From positions 29,386 through 93,385 of the forward strand of contig JAFGKK010000057.1 of assembly GCA_016928575.1 (NCBI GenBank): DNA of 64,000 bases, in the 5' to 3' direction. Positions within the stretch are counted from its first letter, which is position 1, and the number at the start of each line of letters is the position of its first letter. Positions 45,424 through 53,638 of this stretch are shown piece by piece. The stretch is from Anaerolineales bacterium (GTDB taxonomy: Bacteria; Chloroflexota; Anaerolineae; Anaerolineales; RBG-16-64-43). The translations under genes and the position numbers were made by a program. The notes below the pieces were generated by a model. That model was not told the origin of the DNA, ran no database searches, and saw only the letters and a program-made list of their open reading frames with translations.

Positions 45424-46260
45424 ATGCTCCGCGATCGATTGGTCGTCATCCTGATCCTGATCCCCGCGGGAATGGGCGTCCTGTTGGCAGGCGGCCCCTT
45501 TTTCATCGGGTTGGTTGCCCTGCTGCTAAGCATGGCGGCTTGGGAATATGCCCGCCTGTTTTCCGCCCCGGAGCGCCCGATTCCGCCGGCCGTGCTCGCC
45601 GCCGGATGTGCGGCCCTCGCGGTCGCGCGCGGTGTTTTCGCTTTTGATCATGCCGGCGCCGTGTGGACCGGGGTCATCTTTCTGTCGCTGATCTGGTTTC
45701 TTTTACGATTCGAGTTCCGGGGCGAGCGGCAGGCCGCCACCGCCATGGGCATAACACTCGGAGGGACGTTGTACATCGGCTGGCTGGGATCGTATTTGGT
45801 CTCCCTGCGCCTCCTACCGAGCGGATATTGGTGGTTTCTCATCTGCCTGGCCGCCGTCGGCGCGGCTGACTCTTCCGCTTACTTGGTCGGCCGGATCTGG
45901 GGCAGGCATCCGCTGGCCCGTCGCATCAGCCCGAAAAAAACATGGGAAGGGTATCTTGGAGGCGCCGCCGGATCGACCCTCGCCGGTTTCATGATCGCTT
46001 GGCTTGTTCAGGCGGTCGCGGGGACCGACGGCGGAATCACGCCGGCCGCCGGTTTGCTGTTGGGGGCGTTGATCGGCTTGCTGTCCACGCTCGGCGACCT
46101 GGGAATCAGCATGATCAAGCGCGAGATGGCACAGAAGGATTCGGGGGATTTTTTCCCAGGCCACGGCGGCGTTCTGGATCGGATCGATTCGTGGCTGGTG
46201 ATGGCGGTCGTCGGATACTATACGATCGTCGGATTGCTGCCCGCGCTCGGACTTCGCTAA
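45424..46260 (+). CDS. cdsA: Phosphatidate cytidylyltransferase
   Basis: This 278-aa integral membrane enzyme makes CDP-diacylglycerol. It has about eight helices and the family signature near the C-terminus: a Lys-Arg pair, KDSGDFFPGHGG and LDRIDSW. The ATG at 45424 directly precedes the first membrane helix; the longer open frame lies inside uppS and is a shadow. No SD is evident beyond the end of uppS, so translation is probably coupled. Last gene of the operon. Confidence 0.95.
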   Translation: MLRDRLVVILILIPAGMGVLLAGGPFFIGLVALLLSMAAWEYARLFSAPERPIPPAVLAAGCAALAVARGVFAFDHAGAVWTGVIFLSLIWFLLRFEFRGERQAATAMGITLGGTLYIGWLGSYLVSLRLLPSGYWWFLICLAAVGAADSSAYLVGRIWGRHPLARRISPKKTWEGYLGGAAGSTLAGFMIAWLVQAVAGTDGGITPAAGLLLGALIGLLSTLGDLGISMIKREMAQKDSGDFFPGHGGVLDRIDSWLVMAVVGYYTIVGLLPALGLR

Positions 46261-46393
46261 ATCCACAAATCCAGTGTTGGCCTGCATCCCTGTGGAGTGC
46301 GTGTCCCCCGCAACCACAGTCTGCGACGACCGGCAGGTTTCCCCATGCCGGATTCCGCAGGGCCGGGATGGCGGCGGTCGGTTGGCTGGATCG

Positions 46394-47878
46394 TCATCCG
46401 GCCGGCATTGCGGTCGGCGTGGATGTCGCGTCCCCTGCTCCGGTTCCCCCGTCGTAAGGCTGCCACCAGGTTTCCCCGAAACCGCCGTACCCGCTCGACA
46501 ACCCGCAGACGGCCACTTCTCCCTGCAGGACGCAGTTTGAGAATCCCTGGGGTCCGATAACCCCCATCAGGTCCGCCAGGGTGTAGGAATCCTCGCCGAG
46601 AAGGATCAGTGTGGATCGCGCGTCGCTGCGCGTGAAAACGATCAAGCCGATGCCGCTGGCCGGGACGGACCCGAAACCGGGGATATCGATTTTCAGATAT
46701 CCGGACGCGGTGTATCCCGAGCTTGAGGGCAGGCGGATGCCGAGCGGATCGAAGTATGTTTGGATTCCCGGGCTGGAAAGCGTGGCCAGAAGAATCAGAT
46801 CCTTTCCGGCCGCGCTTTCAGGAGCGATCGCCGATGGAATCCCGACCTCCGTCAGATACTGCTGGAGGACTTGGAGCGGACCCAACAGGCTGGCCGAAAG
46901 GGCCACATCCCCCATCGGCACGATCAGTGTTTCGCGCGTAAAGAGGAAGGGGAAATCCGTCAGGTCGCGGACCCGCGGGGCGCTCAGCAGGAACTCCGCC
47001 AGGCGGCGGATCCAGACGGAGTTGTCGGCGACCTGATTGTAGGGCGGCTGAAGGAAGGTCATATCGCCGACGGCCAGGACGCTACCGCCGGGATCGAGCG
47101 CGGCAACGGCGTAGGCGCCGTCGGCATCCGTCCGCGAGGATTTGGTGGTCCGGGAGCTTTGGATGAGCACCTTCCCGCTTCCGGTTTGCAGAGAGTGGGC
47201 GGCGTACAGCACGACGGAGGAGAGGTTCTTGGTCAGCGCGTCGGCCGAGAAATCGCGGAAAAACACATTGCGGTAATTGCCTTCGTATTCCGTCATGTTG
47301 TACAGGTAGTCGTCGAGGAACGTGATGTCGAAGGCCGCCAGCAGGCTGTTGGCGGCGATCACGTCCGCCATCACGGTGGCCGAACCGTATCCGTAGTAAT
47401 CGTAGGAGACGGCCGAGCGGGTCGGATCGGTCAGGACCAGCACTCGTCCGCCCCGCCGCACGAAGTCCTTCAGCAACCGGATTTCCGTTGAGGTGAAGGA
47501 TTCGATCGGACAGACGGTCACGTAAGCGGTCGCGTATTTAAGTTGGTCCGGCAGAGAGCGATCCTGGTAAGAACCGTAGACGACGCTTTCCACCCGCGCC
47601 CCCTGGGCGTGAAGGATTCCGGTCAGGGATTCCAATTCGGAGGGCGAGAACAAGTTGGCATGCGCCTGGTCCAGCAGGATGATTCGACCGGGGAAGGCGG
47701 CGTCGGTTTCCGGGGCCGCGGCGGTGGAAAGCGGCGGCAAGGGGATCGCGTATTCCATGTAGTCCGGCGTGGCCGGGGATTTCGACCGCCAGAAGAATCC
47801 CTGATGAAACCAAACCAGCCGCGCCAGCACGGGCAGCATGAGCAATCCGACGGCGATGGGAATCCGGTAGCGGGTCAT
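46394..47878 (-). CDS. Membrane-anchored DUF4350/GldG-like protein
   Basis: This 494-aa protein has an N-terminal signal-anchor helix (residues ~5-22). Its large extracytoplasmic part contains a GATase-like alpha/beta region (IILLDQAHANLFSPSELESL, FVRRGGRVLVLTDPT) of the kind seen in DUF4350 and GldG-type proteins, and a second globular half with LILLATLSS. The C-terminus is Gly/Thr-rich. Its ATG overlaps the stop of the S49 peptidase gene upstream (ATGA), implying a joint function at the membrane. Precise role is unknown. Confidence 0.6.
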   Translation of the reverse strand: MTRYRIPIAVGLLMLPVLARLVWFHQGFFWRSKSPATPDYMEYAIPLPPLSTAAAPETDAAFPGRIILLDQAHANLFSPSELESLTGILHAQGARVESVVYGSYQDRSLPDQLKYATAYVTVCPIESFTSTEIRLLKDFVRRGGRVLVLTDPTRSAVSYDYYGYGSATVMADVIAANSLLAAFDITFLDDYLYNMTEYEGNYRNVFFRDFSADALTKNLSSVVLYAAHSLQTGSGKVLIQSSRTTKSSRTDADGAYAVAALDPGGSVLAVGDMTFLQPPYNQVADNSVWIRRLAEFLLSAPRVRDLTDFPFLFTRETLIVPMGDVALSASLLGPLQVLQQYLTEVGIPSAIAPESAAGKDLILLATLSSPGIQTYFDPLGIRLPSSSGYTASGYLKIDIPGFGSVPASGIGLIVFTRSDARSTLILLGEDSYTLADLMGVIGPQGFSNCVLQGEVAVCGLSSGYGGFGETWWQPYDGGTGAGDATSTPTAMPAG

Positions 47879-48741
47879 GGCAGCCTCCGGTCGAGTTCAG
47901 GAATGTAGAGGTAGTAAACTCCGGCCGAACGCGGGTAAGGGGTCAGGGTTCCATCCGCCGCTTCGAGGAAGAATTGATATTCGTAAGCGGAGGAGCGGCC
48001 TTCGAACGCCAGGGTGGAAAGGTCCCGGGTTTCGAAATTCCACACGTGTGCGAGGGCGGCGGCTTTTTCCAGCGAATCCGAATACCCGCCCAGTGCGTCG
48101 ACCAGCCCGAGGCGCACCGCTTCGCTGCCGATGAACAGTTTCCCGCTGAGGATCTCCTCCGGCGTGGCGTTCAAGGTTTCGCCCCGGCCGGCGCGCACGG
48201 CTTGATAGAAACTCCGCTTGAGCGGATCCAGCAGGCGCAGGGTCTCGTCCCGCGAACCGCCGAAAAATTTGTACGGTCCGGTGGACACTTCATCCTCGTA
48301 CACCGAAGGGGCTGACGGCAGGACGGTGCGGACGCCGATGTTTCCGACCTGCGAGGAAGGCCTGGCGACGATGAAATCGGTGCCGACCGCCAAATAATAC
48401 GCGCCGCTGGCGGCCATCGATTCAACGGACGCAACGACCGGCTTTTTTCCGCGCAGGCGGATCAATTCGAGGTAGACCGATTCGGTGTCGGCGACGGTGC
48501 CGCCAGGGCAGTCCAGCACCAGCACCACCGCCTGGATCTCCGGGTGATCGTAGGCATACCGCAGTTGGGCGGTCACGTCGCCGGCCGAGTAGGAGTGGAT
48601 CGCATCCCGGAGATACACCGTTCCGATGACCGGCCGCGGGATGAGCAAGGACAGCAAAATTCCAGCCAACAATGGAAGCGCCGTCCACAGCGCGGGTTTG
48701 GCCAGCGGATGCGAGAGCCACTTCGTCTTTATATATTCCAT
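47875..48741 (-). CDS. S49-family (SppA-like) membrane serine peptidase
   Basis: This 288-aa protein has one N-terminal membrane helix (~15-35) followed by a ClpP-like domain: VLVLDCPGGTVADTESVYLELIRL, the nucleophile Ser in ESMAASGAYYLA, and the candidate general-base Lys in GPYKFFGG. It matches single-domain SppA (signal-peptide peptidase). AAGGAG precedes the ATG at 48741. Longer upstream reading has no homology. It is translationally coupled to the DUF4350-like gene, which might deliver or regulate substrates. Confidence 0.85.
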   Translation of the reverse strand: MEYIKTKWLSHPLAKPALWTALPLLAGILLSLLIPRPVIGTVYLRDAIHSYSAGDVTAQLRYAYDHPEIQAVVLVLDCPGGTVADTESVYLELIRLRGKKPVVASVESMAASGAYYLAVGTDFIVARPSSQVGNIGVRTVLPSAPSVYEDEVSTGPYKFFGGSRDETLRLLDPLKRSFYQAVRAGRGETLNATPEEILSGKLFIGSEAVRLGLVDALGGYSDSLEKAAALAHVWNFETRDLSTLAFEGRSSAYEYQFFLEAADGTLTPYPRSAGVYYLYIPELDRRLP

Positions 48742-48935
48742 CGCCGCTCCTTTCCCAAACTTAAAGAAACGGAATCCCAAACAGAGGGATTGCCTTGGGG
48801 GAAACCCCGGGAAAGCATAACGGGTTTTCGGCGGGGGCGCAAATCCCCCTCCTTCATCCTTCCCCGACGGGAGGGAATCCAAGAAGGACACCTTCCCACC
48901 GGGGAGAACCCAAGGGGGCGAGGCAGCCGGTTCGC

Positions 48936-50989
48936 CTACGCCGGTTCAAGCTCGCCGCGAACCGTCTGATACAGCGATTCGGCCCGCAGATCGTGCAGGG
49001 TATAGCACTTGGCCCCCAGATGCCGGGCGAGGTCCGCGGCCAATCCCTGATCGAAAGCGGCATGCTCCATGTTCACCACCACGCTGCGGATCTTTTGGCG
49101 ACCGATCTCTTCCGCAATCCGGTAGGCTTCGACCAGCGGCGGCTGGCTGCCGACGGCGACATTGCCCGCTCCGTCGGTCAACAAAATCATCAGCGGCATG
49201 ATGTCCGGATGGGTGATCTTCTCGTTGCGCAGGGTCCTCAACGCCATCGCCAGACCCGCCGATAAGGGCGTTTTCCCGCCGACCGGGATGTCGGCCAGGG
49301 CTTTGCGGGCCAGGCTTGTTGAATTTGTGGGCGGCAGAACCAGCAGTGAGCGGTCCTTCTGGAACACGACCAGCCCGACCCGGTCCCGCCGTTGATAGGC
49401 GTCGGTCAAGAGGGAGAGGATGGCGCCCTTGGTCGCCGTCATTCGTTCCGCCACCGCCATCGACCAGGAGGCGTCGACGACGAACAAGATCAAGTTGCCG
49501 GCCCGGCGCACCCGGACCTTGCTGTGGAAATCCTCCCGTCGGAGGATTAAAGCCATGCGCTCCTGCTCCCGCCGGCGCTGGATCTGGAACGGCGCGGCGG
49601 CCCGCAGGGTGGCGTCGAACGCCAGATCGTCGGCCTTCCCGGGCGTGGCGCGGGATTGCACGTAGCGGCCGCGTCGTTCTTTGGTGCGGGTCCGTGAGCG
49701 TCGGCCTTTCAGCGGGCGGGTGAGCTTGTCGAGCGGGGTGTCCAACCGCCGGGCGGCGAACGCCGCGCCGACTTTGGGCTTCTGTCCGCCTTCCCACCAG
49801 GGGGCGTCCTGGGAGTTGGATAGCTCCGGCGAACGGGCGGCGGGCGGATTCTCCGCCGACGAGTCCCGCCCCTCCGGGCGGGTCAGGCTATCTTTTTTTT
49901 TTCCGAGTCGTTGGGGACTTCCTGCTCCGGCGGGGCGGCGGTCTCGTCCTGGTTGTGGATGGCGGAGTGGATCTGCTCGATCTGCCGGTCTAGGTTGAAC
50001 AGGTCGTCGTCCACCTGCTGCAGGGGGCCGCGTTTCAACCGGTGCGGGAGAGCCAGCTCGGCCGCCAGGGCGATGTCGTGGTGGGTGAGGGAGGACCGGC
50101 CTTCCAGCGCGGCTTGGGCCCGCGCCGCCTTCAGGATGACCAGGTCCGCGCGGTGACCGTCGACCTTGAGCGAGGTGGTCAAACCGGCGATGGTGAGTAG
50201 GTCGTGCGAGGAATAGCGGACATCGTCCACCAATTCCCGCGCCTTCTCGATTTCCTCCGAAAGGGCGGTTTCCTGCCCGTGCCACTCGGCGCGGAATTTT
50301 TCCGGATCGGCTTCGAACGCCAGGTTGCGCTCCATAATCGCCACCCGGTCTCGCAGTTCGTCGATGCCGCGGACGTCGACGCACAGGGCGAACCGGTCCA
50401 GCAGCTGGGGCCGGAGGTCGCCCTCCTCCGGATTCATCGTGCCGACGAGGATGAACCGCGCCGGATGGGCGAAGGAGATCCCTTCCCGTTCGACGATGTT
50501 CATGCCGCTGGCGGCGGAATCGAGCAGGATGTCGACAACGTGGTCGTCGAGCAGGTTGACCTCGTCGATGTAGAGCAAGCCGCGGTTGGCGGCCGCCAGC
50601 ACGCCCGGTTCGAACCAGCGCTCGCCTTTCTGGATCGCCCGTTCGATGTCCATCGTCCCCACCACGCGGTCCTCGGTTGCCGATACGGGGAGGTCCACGA
50701 AGGCGGTGCGGCGTTTTTCCACCGGCAGGGCTTCCCCGTCGGAAACCCGCATCCGGCATTCGGTGCACCAGGATGTCGGACGGTCAGGATCGCAGCCGAA
50801 GCGGCAGCCGACGACCGATCGGACTTCCGGAAGCAGGGCGGCCAGCGACCGCGCCGCGGTGGATTTCGCGGTTCCGCGTTCGCCGCGGATCAGGACCCCG
50901 CCGATCCGGGGATTGACGGCGTTAAGCAGCAGCGCGCGTTTCATGCGCTCCTGCCCGGCGATCGCAGGGAAGGGAAAAATGTTGGGCAT
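48936..50989 (-). CDS. chlD: ChlD/BchD-type chelatase subunit made by -1 frameshift (AAA+ plus VWA)
   Basis: Reading chlI from 50989, slipping -1 at A-AAA-AAG (49892-49898) and continuing in the frame that ends with TAG at 48936 gives ~684 aa. This is an AAA+ domain, a basic/Pro-rich linker (KKKDSLTRPEGRDSS onward) and a C-terminal von Willebrand A domain. The VWA MIDAS residues are present (DASWSMA, and TDGAGN later). That is the architecture of the D subunit of magnesium/cobalt chelatases. The VWA part has no start codon or SD of its own at the junction. No H subunit gene is in the window, so the metal is undetermined. Confidence 0.85.
49865..49903 (-). promoter_or_regulatory. Programmed -1 ribosomal frameshift signal
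   Basis: On the minus strand a run of ten A contains the slippery heptamer A-AAA-AAG in the chlI frame (49898-49892). The 0-frame TGA is at 49885-49883. After a 9-nt spacer, a perfect 7-bp hairpin CCCGCCC-GGAG-GGGCGGG occupies 49882-49865. Slippage moves reading into GAT-AGC-CTG and the VWA domain. The same arrangement is reported for chlD genes in other bacteria. Transcriptional slippage on the A-run is the alternative route. Confidence 0.85.
49883..50989 (-). CDS. chlI: ChlI/BchI-type AAA+ chelatase ATPase (0-frame product)
   Basis: This 368-aa AAA+ ATPase of magnesium/cobalt chelatase type has Walker A GERGTAKST (36-44), a Cys cluster typical of this subgroup (CRFGC, CTEC, ~62-78), the Walker B region GLLYIDEVNLLDDH, and the sensor stretch FILVGTMNPEEGDLRPQLLDRF. 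It ends NDSEKKKIA at a TGA just after a ten-A run. It is both the small subunit and the N-terminal part of the frameshift product. GAGGA precedes the ATG. It is divergent from rpsA, with TATAAT 17 nt upstream. Confidence 0.93.
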   Translation of the reverse strand: MPNIFPFPAIAGQERMKRALLLNAVNPRIGGVLIRGERGTAKSTAARSLAALLPEVRSVVGCRFGCDPDRPTSWCTECRMRVSDGEALPVEKRRTAFVDLPVSATEDRVVGTMDIERAIQKGERWFEPGVLAAANRGLLYIDEVNLLDDHVVDILLDSAASGMNIVEREGISFAHPARFILVGTMNPEEGDLRPQLLDRFALCVDVRGIDELRDRVAIMERNLAFEADPEKFRAEWHGQETALSEEIEKARELVDDVRYSSHDLLTIAGLTTSLKVDGHRADLVILKAARAQAALEGRSSLTHHDIALAAELALPHRLKRGPLQQVDDDLFNLDRQIEQIHSAIHNQDETAAPPEQEVPNDSEKKKIA

Positions 50990-51006
50990 GCCTATCCTCG
51001 CGGGAA

Positions 51007-51012
51007 ATTATA
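51007..51012 (-). promoter_or_regulatory. -10 box TATAAT of chlI
   Basis: Minus-strand TATAAT, 17 nt before the ATG, with the SD GAGGA between. Divergent from the rpsA promoter 40 nt away. Confidence 0.5.
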
Positions 51013-51051
51013 CCGCTCGAAGTCCGGATTTCCGGCCGTCTCCGGTTAAGG

Positions 51052-51081
51052 TTGCCAAAACCTTGGAATTCCCTTTATAAT
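51052..51081 (+). promoter_or_regulatory. Sigma-70 promoter of rpsA
   Basis: TTGCCA (51052-51057), 18-nt spacer, TATAAT (51076-51081). The ATG overlapping the -10 box at 51080 cannot be the translation start. Confidence 0.8.
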
Positions 51082-51115
51082 GCCCTCCATTACGCTTCCG
51101 GAGAAAGATACCTTC

Positions 51116-52333
51116 ATGCAAACCCGTAGTCCGCAACCCAGCCAGGGGGATAATCCCGAGGCTCAAAACGCCGAAACCCCCATGAACGAGCTTCTCCAGG
51201 ACAGCCAGGGCGCCAATGTTCCCAAGAAGGGCGAGGTGCGCAAGGGAACGATCGCCCGGGTTACCCCGGCGGAAATCCTTGTCTCCATAGGCACCAAATC
51301 CGAAGGCATCATCCCGGCCAGGGAATTGGAGCGGCTCTCCGCAGACGCCCGGGAAAAATTGAAGGAAGGCGAGGAAATCAGCGTATACGTCGTCGTCCCG
51401 GAGGATCACAACGGAAACGTCGTGCTGTCGCTGGCTCGCGCCCAGGAGGAAACGGATTGGCAGCAAGCCGAGGACCTGCGGGTCGGTCAGGAAGTATTTC
51501 AGGGGCGGGTCGACGGCTTTAACAAGGGCGGACTGATCGTCAAGGTTGGAAACCTGCGCGGATTCGTTCCGGCGTCGCAGTTTTCCCTGTCCCGCCGCCA
51601 CCGCAGCGAGGGGGAAACCGTCGATCAAAAATGGAGCCGCATGGTCGGCGAACCCATCTGCGTCAAGGTCATCGAAGTCGACCGCAGCCGCAACCGGCTG
51701 ATCCTTTCCGAGCGGGCGGCCGCCAAGGAATCCCGCGAAAGCCAGAAGGAACGCCTGTTGCAGGAATTGCAGGAGGGCGAAGTCCGCACCGGACACGTGA
51801 TCAGCCTGGCGAATTTCGGCGCCTTCGTCGATCTCGGCGGAGCGGACGGGCTGGTGCACCTGTCCGAAATCACCTGGAAGCGGATCAACCATCCTTCCGA
51901 AGTCCTGAAGGTCGGGCAGTCGGTCAAGGTCAAGGTCATCAGCATGGACCGGGAACGCAAGCGGATCAGCCTTTCCATGAAGTCGATGGAAGAGGATCCG
52001 TTCACCGTCGCCTCCGAAAAACTGCACGAAGGCCAGCTGGTGAGCGGCACGGTCACCAAACTGACCAAGTTCGGGGCCTTCGCGCGGATCGAGGGATTTG
52101 AAGACATCGAAGGGCTGATCCATATTACCGAACTCTCCGAGAACCGCGTGGACCATCCCAAGGACGTGGTTCAAGTAGGCCAGAATTTGACCTTGCGGGT
52201 CGTAAAAATCGATGTGGAATCCCGCCGGATCGGCCTGAGCGTGAGGCGGGTGGCCTCCGCCCAATATGCCGACCTGGATTGGGACACCGCCATGAAGGAC
52301 CTGACCGAATCCAATTCGGAAAGCGCGTCATAA
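51116..52333 (+). CDS. rpsA: Ribosomal protein S1-like, four S1 domains
   Basis: This 405-aa RNA-binding protein has four S1 OB-fold repeats (residues ~45-115, 130-200, 218-285 and 303-375), each with the G-x-V-x-G/F-F and HxSE-type cores, best seen in LANFGAFVDLGGADGLVHLSEI. Shorter than the six-domain E. coli S1, as is usual outside Proteobacteria. The start at 51116 is chosen because GGAGA lies 10 nt upstream and the earlier ATG is inside the promoter. It likely assists mRNA docking on the ribosome. Confidence 0.92.
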   Translation: MQTRSPQPSQGDNPEAQNAETPMNELLQDSQGANVPKKGEVRKGTIARVTPAEILVSIGTKSEGIIPARELERLSADAREKLKEGEEISVYVVVPEDHNGNVVLSLARAQEETDWQQAEDLRVGQEVFQGRVDGFNKGGLIVKVGNLRGFVPASQFSLSRRHRSEGETVDQKWSRMVGEPICVKVIEVDRSRNRLILSERAAAKESRESQKERLLQELQEGEVRTGHVISLANFGAFVDLGGADGLVHLSEITWKRINHPSEVLKVGQSVKVKVISMDRERKRISLSMKSMEEDPFTVASEKLHEGQLVSGTVTKLTKFGAFARIEGFEDIEGLIHITELSENRVDHPKDVVQVGQNLTLRVVKIDVESRRIGLSVRRVASAQYADLDWDTAMKDLTESNSESAS

Positions 52334-52353
52334 GCCGCAATCCGGAGAACTTC

Positions 52354-52384
52354 AGGCGCAGGCGAACCCCTGCGCCTTTTCTTT
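52354..52384 (+). terminator. Intrinsic terminator after rpsA
   Basis: AGGCGCAGG (52354-52362) pairs with CCTGCGCCT (52369-52377), followed by TTTTCTTT. Confidence 0.9.
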
Positions 52385-52512
52385 ATGGAAGCCTTATGAA
52401 ACCCTCCGAAAAAACCGCCGTATATCCCAGTAGGTCCACGCAAGGATCGGCGGTTTCCGCTTTGCCCACACCGATCAAACGGAAGCCGAAAGAGCCGAAG
52501 CGGCCTTCGAGG

Positions 52513-52518
52513 TAAAAT
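52513..52518 (+). promoter_or_regulatory. -10 box TAAAAT of the ECF sigma gene (leaderless layout)
   Basis: TAAAAT followed by CCT, ending 6 nt before the GTG start. No SD. The -35 position is not housekeeping-like, so the promoter could be autoregulated by the ECF factor itself. Confidence 0.45.
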
Positions 52519-52524
52519 CCTGCC

Positions 52525-53106
52525 GTGGTCGAGATACAAACGGATTGGCTGCTTGCGGCGCGAAAGGGGGATACGGATGCCTTTGGCCGGGTTGTGGAAG
52601 CATTCCAGAAGCCGGTGTTCAACCTGTGCTACCGGATGCTGGGCAATCCCGAGGATGCCGAGGACGCTGCGCAGGAGTCCTTCTGGCGGGCTTTTAAGGG
52701 TCTTTCAAAATATGATTTTAAAAGGCCTTTTGGCACGTGGATGCTGTCGATTGCGGCCCATTACTGCATCGACCGCCTCCGGCGTAAGCGACCGATCCTT
52801 CTCTCCCTCGAATCCCTGCTCCCCGAGGACGACGCCCCGGATCGGAGCCCCGATCCTGAAGCCCAGACCCACAGCAAACAGGAACAAGAAGCCGTGCAAA
52901 GGCTCTTGGAGCATCTCGGCCGCGAGGAGCGGGCGATGATCGTGATGCGTTATTGGCACGACATGTCGTATGAAGAAATTGCGCACTCGCTTCGCGTTTC
53001 GGTGGGCGCGGTGAAAAGCAGGCTGCACCGGGCGCGGCGCATCCTGGCCGACCGTTGGCGTTCACGGCCGCGCTCTTCCGCATTCCAAGGAGGAGGCCAT
53101 GAATAA
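52525..53106 (+). CDS. ECF-type RNA polymerase sigma factor
   Basis: This 193-aa factor has region 2 (FNLCYRMLGNPEDAEDAAQESFWRAF, FGTWMLSIAAHYCIDRLRRKR) and region 4 (EERAMIVMRYWHDMSYEEIAHSL, VGAVKSRLHRARRIL), without region 3, as in RpoE/SigW-like factors. The start is GTG with a -10-like box 6 nt before it. Its stop overlaps the anti-sigma start by 8 nt. Three overlapping genes form a regulator operon, so it likely responds to envelope conditions. Confidence 0.93.
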   Translation: MVEIQTDWLLAARKGDTDAFGRVVEAFQKPVFNLCYRMLGNPEDAEDAAQESFWRAFKGLSKYDFKRPFGTWMLSIAAHYCIDRLRRKRPILLSLESLLPEDDAPDRSPDPEAQTHSKQEQEAVQRLLEHLGREERAMIVMRYWHDMSYEEIAHSLRVSVGAVKSRLHRARRILADRWRSRPRSSAFQGGGHE

Positions 53107-53638
53107 ACATTTTCAATACCGGGAATGGATATTCGAGGAGGAGAGCCTCCCTGCGGATTCCGCGCGCAAGCTTGAGACCCACCTGAAACAGTGCGCGGAA
53201 TGCCGGGAAATCGCCGAGGGTTGGCGGGGCGTCCGGCGGATGATTCAGGACGCCGGCCAGAAGGCCCCGCGGGCGGGTTTCAGCGGGCGGTGGAAGGCCT
53301 TGGCGGAGGCGCGCCGCAAGGTTCCCAGCCCGCGGCCGGCGTGGGTGTTGTTGGGGGCAGATGCCGTGGGCGCGTTGATCTCGGCGGCGGCCTTGGCGGT
53401 CCAAACCTCCGGCCCAGGGTTGTCGCTGGCCGGAGTGGTTACCCGCGACCTGACTGCCGCCGCAGGCGCGCTCGACCGATGGCTGAATATGTCGAGCGCC
53501 GTCGGAGGTTTTCTCAACATCCTGTCGCGGTCCATCCCGCCCGCCTACTACCTTTTGGCGGTCTTCATCCTGAGTTTCATCGGCGTTTTGGGTCTGCTGG
53601 CGTTCGTGCGCATGAACGGGCGCGGCACCAAACGATGA
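53099..53638 (+). CDS. Membrane-bound zinc-finger anti-sigma factor
   Basis: This 179-aa protein has an N-terminal HxxxCxxC motif (THLKQCAECREI, residues ~23-34), the hallmark of ZAS-type anti-sigma factors that bind ECF sigma. Hydrophobic segments lie at ~80-100 and ~146-170. AAGGAGG lies just upstream inside the sigma gene. The TGA overlaps the next ATG (ATGA). It should hold the ECF factor at the membrane until a signal releases it. Confidence 0.85.
   Translation: MNKHFQYREWIFEEESLPADSARKLETHLKQCAECREIAEGWRGVRRMIQDAGQKAPRAGFSGRWKALAEARRKVPSPRPAWVLLGADAVGALISAAALAVQTSGPGLSLAGVVTRDLTAAAGALDRWLNMSSAVGGFLNILSRSIPPAYYLLAVFILSFIGVLGLLAFVRMNGRGTKR

Noticed and set aside
49893..50768. Independent start for the VWA chelatase protein upstream at 50768
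   Set aside because: The first ~290 codons of that frame are a low-complexity shadow of chlI. Frameshifting explains the VWA domain better.
51080..51115. rpsA start at 51080
   Set aside because: That ATG lies within the TATAAT promoter box; the SD-supported ATG is at 51116.
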